A stretch of 11,227 nt of DNA from positions 1-11,227 of the forward strand of contig JBNLBN010000032.1 of the NCBI GenBank assembly GCA_050303335.1, given 5' to 3'. The stretch comes from Bilamarchaeum sp050303335 (GTDB lineage: Archaea; Micrarchaeota; Micrarchaeia; Anstonellales; Bilamarchaeaceae). Of the stretch, positions 6,891 to 11,227 are shown one piece after another. The translations under genes and the position numbers were made by a program. Below the pieces are notes generated by a model that was not told where the DNA came from, ran no database searches, and saw only the letters and a program-made list of their open reading frames with translations. How positions within the stretch are numbered: the stretch's first letter is position 1; every line of letters begins with the position of its first letter.

Positions 6891-7273
6891 TAGTAAACGT
6901 AGGCCAGAAGCCTTCCGCCTGTGTGATTTGCCCTCGCATCAGCATTTGTCATTATGCCCTTTGATGTTGATACGATCAGCAATCCTACATTGTATGCTGG
7001 AATGAATTCCTCTTCGGTCTTGTTCCAGTCATGCCTCCTTACCGGGATCCTTGGCTTGATAACTCCGCAGTCATTGATCATGCCCTGGAGTTCCACCTCG
7101 TAGAATCCTCCACGGCCGTTATCGATCATGGAATATCCCTTGAGATATTTGTGCTGCTTCAGGACTTCAAGGACCTGTGCAATGAGCTTCGTTGCCTTTA
7201 CTGTACACTTATCCTGCCCAACAATTGAATGGGTCTTTATTGTGTTTAGAGCGTCTGCAAGATGATCTGCCAT
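6890..7273 (-). CDS. rps8: Small-subunit ribosomal protein uS8
   Basis: 127 residues from ATG 7273, close to the archaeal norm of about 130. It starts MADHLADALNTIKTHSIVGQ in the conserved way and has YEVELQGMINDCGVIKPRIPV in the middle. It ends with the diagnostic STSKGIMTNADARANHTGG and RLLAYVY, the rRNA-binding C-terminal domain. uS8 is a primary binder of the central domain of 16S rRNA and in some organisms represses its own operon. A TTG at 7288 would extend the frame by five residues but lies upstream of the ribosome-binding site GGTGA (7278-7282), so it is rejected. That site contains the TGA of rps14. Confidence 0.96.
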   Translation of the reverse strand: MADHLADALNTIKTHSIVGQDKCTVKATKLIAQVLEVLKQHKYLKGYSMIDNGRGGFYEVELQGMINDCGVIKPRIPVRRHDWNKTEEEFIPAYNVGLLIVSTSKGIMTNADARANHTGGRLLAYVY

Positions 7274-7277
7274 TTTT

Positions 7278-7282
7278 TCACC
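7278..7282 (-). promoter_or_regulatory. rps8 ribosome-binding site embedded in the rps14 stop
   Basis: GGTGA four nt before ATG 7273. The TGA within it is the rps14 stop codon. Confidence 0.7.
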
Positions 7283-7439
7283 TACCAAATTTCCTGAATC
7301 CGAGATGCTCTCCGACTTCCCTGAAGCATCTTCTGCATATCTGCATCCTGTATTTCCTGATCAATCCACGGGCCGTTCCGCATACTCTGCATACCCTTTT
7401 GCCTCTTCCTTTCATTCTCTCTTCTTTGGATAACTTCAT
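7278..7439 (-). CDS. rps14: Small-subunit ribosomal protein uS14, zinc-ribbon type
   Basis: A 53-residue protein read directly from the sequence; it is short enough to be missed by length filters. It begins MKLSKEERMKGRGKRVCRVC and carries the zinc-binding pattern CRVC (C17, C20), 14 intervening residues, then CRRC (C35, C38). It ends FREVGEHLGFRKFGR, matching the universal C-terminus of zinc-containing uS14. uS14 sits in the head of the 30S subunit. ATG 7439 has GTGAT (7444-7448) four nt upstream, and the rpl5 stop is inside that site. It lies between rpl5 and rps8, exactly where archaea and bacteria keep it. A competing frame on the same strand through this interval (7282-7485) has no family resemblance. 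Confidence 0.95.
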   Translation of the reverse strand: MKLSKEERMKGRGKRVCRVCGTARGLIRKYRMQICRRCFREVGEHLGFRKFGR

Positions 7440-7444
7440 AAAAA

Positions 7445-7945
7445 TCACTCGAATTTGGCGCCGAAGCTCTTCTCCACGAAGTCAATTGCCTCGTCCTTTG
7501 TAACCCTGTGCTTCCTGCCGATTTTTGATGGCCGCAGCATCCTCGTCTTTACCCTTGATCCCTTCCTTCCCAGGGTGACGCAGACGTCAAAACCGTACAT
7601 CTCCATTGAAGGATCGTACTTTACTCCCGGGAAATCAATGTACTCGTGGACGCCGAATGCGAAATTGCCCTGCTTGTCAAAGTTGCTCTTCTTGAGCACC
7701 TTCCTCTTCGCGATTATGGCTTTTTCAAGGAATGTCTTTGCACTATCTCCTCTCAGCGTGACCTTGGTCCCGATCGGGAGGTCCTTCCTGAGCTTGAACG
7801 TCGGTTCCCTTCTCTTTGCCTTCGTCTCGATAGGCTTCCTTCCGTCTGCAAGCCTTGAAAGAAGGTCCTTTGCATTGTCAAGGACCTCTCCGGGCTGTCC
7901 GCAGCCGATATTAACAACGACTTTCTCGATAAGTATGTCTCTCAT
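7445..7945 (-). CDS. rpl5: Large-subunit ribosomal protein uL5 (5S rRNA binding)
   Basis: 166 residues from ATG 7945. It begins MRDILIEKVVVNIGCGQPGE, the conserved first strand. Family landmarks in order are AKRREPTFKLRKDLPIGTKV (43-62), LRGDSAKTFLEKAI (64-77), NFAFGVHEYIDFPGVKYDP (94-112) and GFDVCVTLGRKGSRVKTR (118-135). With uL18 it anchors 5S rRNA and contacts the P-site tRNA. An upstream in-frame GTG (7954) lies within the ribosome-binding site GGTGA (7951-7955), which is spaced 5 nt from ATG 7945, so the ATG is chosen. The gene starts 1 nt after the rps4e stop. Length and order are normal for archaea. Confidence 0.96.
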   Translation of the reverse strand: MRDILIEKVVVNIGCGQPGEVLDNAKDLLSRLADGRKPIETKAKRREPTFKLRKDLPIGTKVTLRGDSAKTFLEKAIIAKRKVLKKSNFDKQGNFAFGVHEYIDFPGVKYDPSMEMYGFDVCVTLGRKGSRVKTRMLRPSKIGRKHRVTKDEAIDFVEKSFGAKFE

Positions 7946-7946
7946 A

Positions 7947-8636
7947 TCATTCACCTACGACGAAAAGGTAGTCCGTGACCGTAATGAATTCGTTCTCCCC
8001 GGACTTCACGACCGCTTCCGACGGTTTTGTTCCCTTCCTTGCCATGATCTCCTTTAGTTCGACCATTGTTCCCCTGTGCTTTCCTTCAATAACAAGGCAT
8101 TTGGCTCCCTTTTCCCTCTTCATCAGTCCCTTGAACTCTGCCTTCGGGACCGAGACCCTGACGCTGTCACCTACATTGACATGGTTGTCCGAAACGATGT
8201 TCCTTCCGTCATGGAATGTGATGGATGTCTTTCCTCCTGGGATGGTGTGCTTCCGGATTACACGGAGCACCTTTGTGGATGCCTCGTCCTTCTTTATCTC
8301 ATCCGGATGAAGCCTTCCCATGGAATCAAGGTTGATCCTGAAATTCTGCTCTCCGAGCGTCACGACATCCATAAGTCCGACGGGGAACTTCTCATCGGTC
8401 CTGATCTTTCCGTCTACAAGAACAGCCCTTGTGGAAAGGATCCTGTAGACTTCTTTCGAAGTCAGTGCGACCTTCAGTACATCCCGCAGCAGAATGCCAA
8501 GGGGCATGCTGAATTCCCTGTTATGGGGACCGGGATCTGCTTTTATGATCCAGGTCCTGCTCTTCTTATCATGAATCGGAACAGTCATCGGGACTGTTAC
8601 CCTTTTAACGTGTCTTGGTCCTCCTCGTTTTCCCAT
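7947..8636 (-). CDS. rps4e: Small-subunit ribosomal protein eS4
   Basis: 229 residues, the usual archaeal length. MGKRGGPRHVKRVTVP opens the protein in family style. An S4-like RNA-binding region (about 44-90, with SKEVYRILSTRAVLVDGKIR) is followed by the eS4 central domain KFPVGLMDVVTL (83-94) and KHTIPGGKTSITFHDGRNIV (129-148). A KOW-like segment with VIEGKHRGT is at 182-190. eS4 occurs only in archaea and eukaryotes and binds the 5' body of 16S rRNA. ATG 8636 has a strong GGTGAT three nt upstream, just after the rpl24 TAA stop. Its last codons GGT GAA TGA supply the ribosome-binding site of rpl5. Confidence 0.96.
   Translation of the reverse strand: MGKRGGPRHVKRVTVPMTVPIHDKKSRTWIIKADPGPHNREFSMPLGILLRDVLKVALTSKEVYRILSTRAVLVDGKIRTDEKFPVGLMDVVTLGEQNFRINLDSMGRLHPDEIKKDEASTKVLRVIRKHTIPGGKTSITFHDGRNIVSDNHVNVGDSVRVSVPKAEFKGLMKREKGAKCLVIEGKHRGTMVELKEIMARKGTKPSEAVVKSGENEFITVTDYLFVVGE
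7951..7955 (-). promoter_or_regulatory. rpl5 ribosome-binding site
   Basis: GGTGA, five nt before ATG 7945. It also encodes the last two residues (Gly-Glu) of eS4 and excludes the in-frame GTG as start. Confidence 0.65.
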
Positions 8637-8645
8637 ATGATCACC

Positions 8646-9143
8646 TTATTTATCCTCCTTTGATTCGGCTTTCTTAGGCTTTTCAGCCTCCTTTTTTGCC
8701 TCTGTTTTTTCTTTTGCCTGCGGCTCTTTCTTGGCCCCGGCTTTTGGTTCAGGTTCCTTTGGCTCTTCCTTCTTCGGTTCAGGCTTTTTCTGGAACACTG
8801 AATCGCTGAAAAGCGCCTTCCTCTCCTTGGAGGATTCGAGTCCCACAAGAACAAGATTGGATGGTTCGATTGCGATCGGAACTTCCCTTCCCCTCAGGGT
8901 TTTTGCTGCAATTCCCTCGAGGTATACTTTCCTCTTTATTGTGCTGACAGAAAGGACCTTTGCGCTCTTGCCTTTCCCGGGACCCCTCATGATCTTGACC
9001 GAGTCGCCCTTCCTTACAAGGACAGCCCTTTTCTTGGGCTTCATCTTTGCCTGAAGGTCCTTTGAAAGATGGACGTGCAGCCTGTTCTTCTTCTTGTGGA
9101 TCTTTTCTGAATAGTATTTCTTTCTTTCTGTATCCGACTTCAT
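8646..9143 (-). CDS. rpl24: Large-subunit ribosomal protein uL24 with charged C-terminal tail
   Basis: 165 residues; archaeal uL24 is normally about 120. The core is canonical: KSDTERKKYYSEKIHKKKNR at the N-terminus, HVHLSKDLQAKM, then the KOW motif VRKGDSVKIMRGPGKGKSAKV (43-63) and VYLEGIAAKTLRGREVPIAI (73-92). After about residue 117 it becomes a roughly 48-residue Lys/Glu/Pro/Ala tail (KKPEPKKEEPKEPEPKAGAK at 119-138) of alternating charge with no predicted fold. uL24 starts large-subunit assembly and lies near the peptide exit tunnel. ATG 9143 overlaps the rpl14 TGA by one base (TGATG), and GGTGTT upstream is a weaker ribosome-binding site. Whether the tail is lineage-wide cannot be told here. 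Confidence 0.95.
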   Translation of the reverse strand: MKSDTERKKYYSEKIHKKKNRLHVHLSKDLQAKMKPKKRAVLVRKGDSVKIMRGPGKGKSAKVLSVSTIKRKVYLEGIAAKTLRGREVPIAIEPSNLVLVGLESSKERKALFSDSVFQKKPEPKKEEPKEPEPKAGAKKEPQAKEKTEAKKEAEKPKKAESKEDK

Positions 9144-9541
9144 CAGACAACACCTGCCGAGATTGCCGCTACTTTCGGGAACCGCTCCGCGATTTCCCTT
9201 GCGACTACACCTTTGATCTCCGTTCCCATCGGAAGGAAATCGTCATTGACAAGCACTGCCGCGTTATCTTCGAAGCAGATTCTTGTTCCGTTGGCTCTCC
9301 TGAATTCCTTTTTCTGCCTTACGATAAGCGCTTTTACGACTTTCTTTACCATGTCCGGCTTCCCCTTTCGCACCGAAGCGATAATGACGTCTCCTACGCC
9401 GACCTGCGGGTTCCTTCCACGGGTTCCCTTGAATTTCAAGGCACCGACAATGTAGAGCATCTTTGCGCCGCTGTTGTCAGAGCATGGCAGGACAGTCCCG
9501 AGTGTCAGGGTCTTTGTAATATTGCTCGTGAATCCCTTCAT
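9143..9541 (-). CDS. rpl14: Large-subunit ribosomal protein uL14
   Basis: 132 residues, the standard archaeal length. Landmarks: LGTVLPCSDNSGAKMLYIV (14-32), the basic loop KFKGTRGRNPQVGVGDVIIA (36-55), VRKGKPDMVKKVVKALIVRQ (57-76) with the family's usual KKEFRR, then GTRICFEDNAAVLVNDDF and the C-terminal GTEIKGVVAREIAER. uL14 is among the most conserved large-subunit proteins and forms an intersubunit bridge. ATG 9541 overlaps the rps17 TGA (ATGA), and AGGTGA lies 6 nt upstream within the Gly-Glu codons near the end of rps17. No oddity in length or composition. Confidence 0.97.
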   Translation of the reverse strand: MKGFTSNITKTLTLGTVLPCSDNSGAKMLYIVGALKFKGTRGRNPQVGVGDVIIASVRKGKPDMVKKVVKALIVRQKKEFRRANGTRICFEDNAAVLVNDDFLPMGTEIKGVVAREIAERFPKVAAISAGVV

Positions 9542-9810
9542 TCTGCTTCACCTTTCTTGATTATCTTTGTTACGATCCATGCCTTTGTCTTGCTGATCTT
9601 CCTTGTTTCGGATATCTCGACCATGTCTCCGACCTTGGCCTGGATGTCCTCAGGATTGTGAGCAACGATTCTGGATCTTGTCCTTGCGTACTTCTTGTAT
9701 TTCGGATAGTACTTCGTAATGTCCCTTTCAATGATTACGGTCTTTTTCATCTTGTCTGAAACGACCCTTCCTGTGAGGATTCCTCCTCTAGCACTTAGAT
9801 TGTTTTCCAT
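9538..9810 (-). CDS. rps17: Small-subunit ribosomal protein uS17, short N-terminus
   Basis: 90 residues from ATG 9810. The oligonucleotide-binding fold core is clear: LTGRVVSDKMKKTVIIERD (12-30), YYPKYKKYARTRSRIVAHNP (34-53) with the archaeal-like RSRIVAHNP, and KVGDMVEISETRKISKTKAW (59-78). Most archaeal uS17 proteins are about 105-115 residues and carry an N-terminal segment with a CPFHG-like motif; this one starts almost directly at the core. The frame stays open upstream to a TTG at 9867, but those 19 codons show no such motif and lie before the GGTGAT site (9815-9820), so ATG 9810 is chosen. It is the first gene of the unit. The usual upstream partners (rpl29, rps3, rpl22) are absent and a divergent HEAT gene lies there instead. 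Confidence 0.92.
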   Translation of the reverse strand: MENNLSARGGILTGRVVSDKMKKTVIIERDITKYYPKYKKYARTRSRIVAHNPEDIQAKVGDMVEISETRKISKTKAWIVTKIIKKGEAE

Positions 9811-9814
9811 AAAC

Positions 9815-9820
9815 ATCACC
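9815..9820 (-). promoter_or_regulatory. rps17 ribosome-binding site
   Basis: A complete GGTGAT, spaced 4 nt from ATG 9810. It decides the start of uS17 and shows that a translated leader is not required. Confidence 0.75.
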
Positions 9821-9825
9821 GCATC

Positions 9826-9848
9826 TGCCTGGAGAGTGGTTTCAGGCA
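9826..9848 (-). promoter_or_regulatory. Leader hairpin just upstream of the rps17 ribosome-binding site
   Basis: TGCCTG and CAGGCA form a perfect 6-bp stem around an 11-nt loop in the presumed rps17 leader RNA, ending 5 nt before the GGTGAT site. Such a position suits translational feedback by a ribosomal protein, but a 6-bp stem could be chance and no known binding motif was recognised. Confidence 0.3.
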
Positions 9849-9906
9849 CAATAGAATAGGCGGACAAATCTCCTGGTAATGAATCAAGAGGTGTTTATCA
9901 GCCCTT

Positions 9907-9924
9907 AATACGGATTATCGTATT
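9907..9924. promoter_or_regulatory. 18-bp dyad, possible operator
   Basis: AATACG-GATTAT-CGTATT is a perfect inverted repeat with 6-bp arms and a 6-bp spacer. It lies 14 to 31 bp downstream (on the minus strand) of the TTTATAAA box at 9938-9945, about where the minus-strand transcript should start. Archaeal repressors often bind dyads in this position. The regulator is unknown. Confidence 0.4.
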
Positions 9925-9937
9925 TTAGATACAAACT

Positions 9938-9945
9938 TTTATAAA
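9938..9945 (-). promoter_or_regulatory. TATA box for the ribosomal operon (also readable on +)
   Basis: TTTATAAA, read on the minus strand as GGTTTATAAAAG, matches the archaeal TATA consensus. Transcription would start about 25-28 nt downstream, near 9914, giving a leader of roughly 100 nt before rps17. The octamer is palindromic, so it could also direct plus-strand transcription toward the 7-codon frame at 9980. Confidence 0.55.
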
Positions 9946-9979
9946 CCATTAGAGGCTTGGCGGAAAAGAGGTGATTTTT

Positions 9980-10003
9980 GTGTCAATTTATCTCAAAAAA
10001 TGA
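9980..10003 (+). other. 7-codon open frame with consensus ribosome-binding site
   Basis: AGAGGTGAT (9967-9975) followed 4 nt later by GTG 9980 reads MSIYLKK and stops at TGA 10001-10003. The ribosome-binding site and spacing match those of the ribosomal genes, and a TATA-like octamer lies about 30 nt upstream of that site. The product is too short to name. It could be a leader peptide, the decayed start of a HEAT-family gene (GTGTCAA is shared with the HEAT junctions), or chance. Confidence 0.25.
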
Positions 10004-10011
10004 TTTATAAA
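10004..10011 (+). promoter_or_regulatory. TATA box for the HEAT-repeat genes
   Basis: TTTATAAA, in the context GATTTATAAAC, centred about 33 nt before ATG 10041. The predicted start near 10034 would make the first HEAT gene transcript nearly leaderless, consistent with the lack of any GGTG or GGAG before that ATG. Read on the minus strand, AAAAGTTTATAAATC is also a plausible second promoter for rps17. Confidence 0.5.
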
Positions 10012-10040
10012 CTTTTCCTATTACTATACTATAGATAGTT

Positions 10041-10613
10041 ATGGCAGCTTTAAATGAACTAATGGCGCAACTGCGCGACAACGACCCTGCAGTAAGAAGG
10101 AGGGCGATAGAGGAACTTGCACAAAAAGCGGACCGTGGCACTGTTGATGCGTTGATCAGGTCGCTGGAGAGCTCCAATGAGCTTTTCAAAACAAGCGTGA
10201 TCATCGCCCTTGGAAAGATAGAAGACAGGGCGGCAAGCGACAAATACCTTGAGGTACTCAGGAAGGATCTAGAAAGCGACGAGGTGAACCTGCGGGCCGC
10301 TGCAATATATACGATTATGGAAAACAGGAATCCGCTGGCCCTTCCGCTGCTCTACGAGGCGCTCAAGGACCCGTACAAATTCATCCGGGACTCGGCTGAA
10401 CGTGCAATACGCAGGATCGAGAAGGCGAATCCTGGTTCTTTAGATCTCCTGCGCGTGCGCATGGCTCTCAATCAGGTGATTGCAGGAAGCGGATATGCAA
10501 AAGAAGTGCAGACGGAAATGGATGAAAGATATGAAAGGATAAAGGCTGATGTCGATCCGAAAGGGATATCGCAAAGGCCAACCGAGAGGGCTCCGCGTGT
10601 CAAAAATCGATGA
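10041..10613 (+). CDS. HEAT-repeat protein 1
   Basis: 190 residues, no signal peptide, membrane segment or catalytic motif. Four helical-hairpin repeats can be read: residues 3-30 (LNELMAQLRDNDPAVRRRAI), 34-62 (TVDALIRSLESSNELFKTSV), 67-95 with LRAAAIYTIMENR, and 99-128 (LALPLLYEALKDPYKFIRDS). Each has the HEAT/PBS-lyase spacing of a Leu-rich helix, an Asp/Asn-Pro-like turn and a second Arg/Ala-rich helix. The C-terminal 60 residues are less regular and end in a basic Pro/Arg stretch. HEAT repeats form curved scaffolds for protein binding, so a partner-binding role is inferred; no partner is evident. The start has no ribosome-binding site and is probably leaderless. The 3' end overlaps the next HEAT gene by 17 nt. 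Confidence 0.85.
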   Translation: MAALNELMAQLRDNDPAVRRRAIEELAQKADRGTVDALIRSLESSNELFKTSVIIALGKIEDRAASDKYLEVLRKDLESDEVNLRAAAIYTIMENRNPLALPLLYEALKDPYKFIRDSAERAIRRIEKANPGSLDLLRVRMALNQVIAGSGYAKEVQTEMDERYERIKADVDPKGISQRPTERAPRVKNR

Positions 10614-10616
10614 TTT
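10584..10616 (+). repeat. HEAT gene junction repeat, copy 1
   Basis: Starts GAGAGGGCTC and ends TCGATGATTT, spanning the end of HEAT gene 1 and the start of HEAT gene 2. It is nearly identical to the copy at 11155-11184: two substitutions and one 3-nt indel. It contains the downstream start codon (GTG here) and the upstream stop (TGA). Confidence 0.75.
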
Positions 10617-11181
10617 GATACTGAATCTTAAGAATCACGATCCGCAGATTGCATTTAATTCACTGATATCGCTTCGTGAGATAGTTGATCCGAAGGAAGT
10701 TGAACAATTGATAGGATACATGAATCATCCCGATGGGTTCATCAGAGAGCATGTTGCGCATGCGCTCCGGGACACTTCATCAGCCAGATCCGCATATATT
10801 GCTGCAGTTAATGACGAAAATGTCATGGTCAGGAAATATGCCGTTGGGGCTCTTGGAAATATAGGCAATGATTCCGATGTTAATCTTTTGATCAGTGCTT
10901 TGGGAGATGACGATGAAGGCGTGAGAAATAACGCCGTAAGTGCCATAGGAATGATGATATTGAGACATCCGAATTCAGTAAATCTTGAGGATGTTCAAAG
11001 AACATTGAAAGAGTTCGTTAAGAGAAGCGGGGATAAACAATCAGCCATGGGTGAAGCGTCAGAATTTTATTCCCTGATCAGCGATGCAGTCCGGGACTGG
11101 AAGCAGAGAATGCCGCTGGACTTCAAGCCAAAAAAGCCGACGGCATTCAGACAGGAGAGGGCTCTGCATGTCAATCGATGA
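10597..11181 (+). CDS. HEAT-repeat protein 2
   Basis: 194 residues from GTG 10597, beginning MSKIDDLILNLKNHDPQIAF. Repeats are visible at about 3-30, 33-58 (EVEQLIGYMNHPDGFIREHV), 65-91 (SAYIAAVNDENVMVRKYAV, GALGNIG) and 95-123 (VNLLISALGDDDEGVRNNAV). The LxxALxDxDxxVRxxAxxALG pattern in the third and fourth repeats is textbook HEAT/PBS-lyase. The C-terminal part (about 130-194) is a less regular charged region ending in QERALHVNR, echoing the TERAPRVKNR end of protein 1. The frame is open upstream to an ATG at 10549, but the GTG is preferred because its position and following residues (MSKIDDLI) match the start of gene 3 (MSIDDLI). The overlap with gene 1 is 17 nt. Base use looks more AT-rich than in gene 1. 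Confidence 0.85.
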   Translation: MSKIDDLILNLKNHDPQIAFNSLISLREIVDPKEVEQLIGYMNHPDGFIREHVAHALRDTSSARSAYIAAVNDENVMVRKYAVGALGNIGNDSDVNLLISALGDDDEGVRNNAVSAIGMMILRHPNSVNLEDVQRTLKEFVKRSGDKQSAMGEASEFYSLISDAVRDWKQRMPLDFKPKKPTAFRQERALHVNR

Positions 11182-11184
11182 TTT
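11155..11184 (+). repeat. HEAT gene junction repeat, copy 2
   Basis: Same boundary element as at 10584-10616, here with ATG instead of GTG as the downstream start and lacking 3 nt (an A-rich codon). It spans the end of HEAT gene 2 and the start of HEAT gene 3. Confidence 0.75.
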
Positions 11185-11227
11185 AATAAAAAAACTGAAG
11201 GATCCTGATACAAAGGTCAGAAGGGGT
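11168..11227 (+). CDS. HEAT-repeat protein 3, N-terminal fragment (cut by window edge)
   Basis: Twenty codons are visible to the right edge. They read MSIDDLIKKLKDPDTKVRRG, the first helix, turn and start of the second helix of a HEAT repeat, clearly related to the start of protein 2. ATG 11168 overlaps the end of gene 2 by 14 nt, with AGGAGAGGG just upstream as ribosome-binding site. It shows that the tandem array continues beyond the window. Confidence 0.8.
   Translation, partial: MSIDDLIKKLKDPDTKVRRG

Noticed and set aside
7282..7485. A 67-codon minus-strand frame between rpl5 and rps8
   Set aside because: It overlaps rpl5 and competes with the 53-codon rps14, which carries the two CxxC pairs and a proper ribosome-binding site.
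7455..8057. A 200-codon open frame on the plus strand opposite rpl5 and rps4e
   Set aside because: It is antisense to two certain ribosomal genes, has no recognisable domain and no promoter or ribosome-binding site; it follows from the codon bias of the genes opposite.
9047..9661. A 204-codon open frame on the plus strand opposite rpl14 and its neighbours
   Set aside because: Antisense shadow of rpl24, rpl14 and rps17 with no family resemblance.
9811..9867. N-terminal extension of uS17 from a TTG at 9867
   Set aside because: The extra 19 residues show no uS17 motif, and a consensus GGTGAT lies between them and ATG 9810.
10549..10596. Upstream ATG start for HEAT protein 2
   Set aside because: It would overlap gene 1 by 65 nt and add an unrelated basic stretch; GTG 10597 matches the start of HEAT gene 3.

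Overview
The window is archaeal chromosome. Most of it is one compact minus-strand ribosomal-protein transcription unit, the archaeal counterpart of the spc operon. The archaeal signs are the archaeal/eukaryotic-only proteins eS4, eL32 and eL19 set among universal ones, an archaeal-type SecY, an AdkA-type adenylate kinase, archaeal TATA boxes in the one promoter region, and GGTGAT-type Shine-Dalgarno sites. The lineage cannot be fixed from this sequence. The basic, Pro/Ala/Lys-rich tails on uL24 and eL19, and a cluster that begins abruptly at uS17, would fit a DPANN or deep euryarchaeal lineage, but that is a guess.

Layout in transcription order on the minus strand, right to left: rps17, rpl14, rpl24, rps4e, rpl5, rps14 (only 53 codons), rps8, rpl6, rpl32e, rpl19e, rpl18, rps5, rpl30, rpl15, secY, a TRAM-containing MiaB/CDKAL1-type tRNA methylthiotransferase, adkA, and the first 79 codons of serS, which runs off the left edge. 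Neighbouring genes overlap by up to 4 nt or lie within a few nt; the only sizeable gap is the 67 nt before adkA. Many Shine-Dalgarno sites contain the previous gene's stop codon or its final Gly-Glu codons. Apart from the first two codons of a third HEAT gene and similar minutiae, 9811-10040 is the only noncoding block. It is a divergent control region with two TTTATAAA boxes, an 18-bp dyad, a leader hairpin before rps17 and an odd 7-codon open frame with a consensus ribosome-binding site.

The right end (10041-11227, plus strand) holds two complete and one partial HEAT-repeat gene in tandem. Each overlaps the next by 14-17 nt at a nearly identical 30-33 nt junction sequence. No tRNA, rRNA, CRISPR array or insertion sequence was seen.

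The minus-strand genes form a translation and secretion module: ribosome assembly, the membrane channel that accepts nascent chains, modification of t6A37 in tRNA, nucleotide balance and seryl-tRNA charging. The HEAT array has no function that can be read from sequence and is the least explained part of the window.
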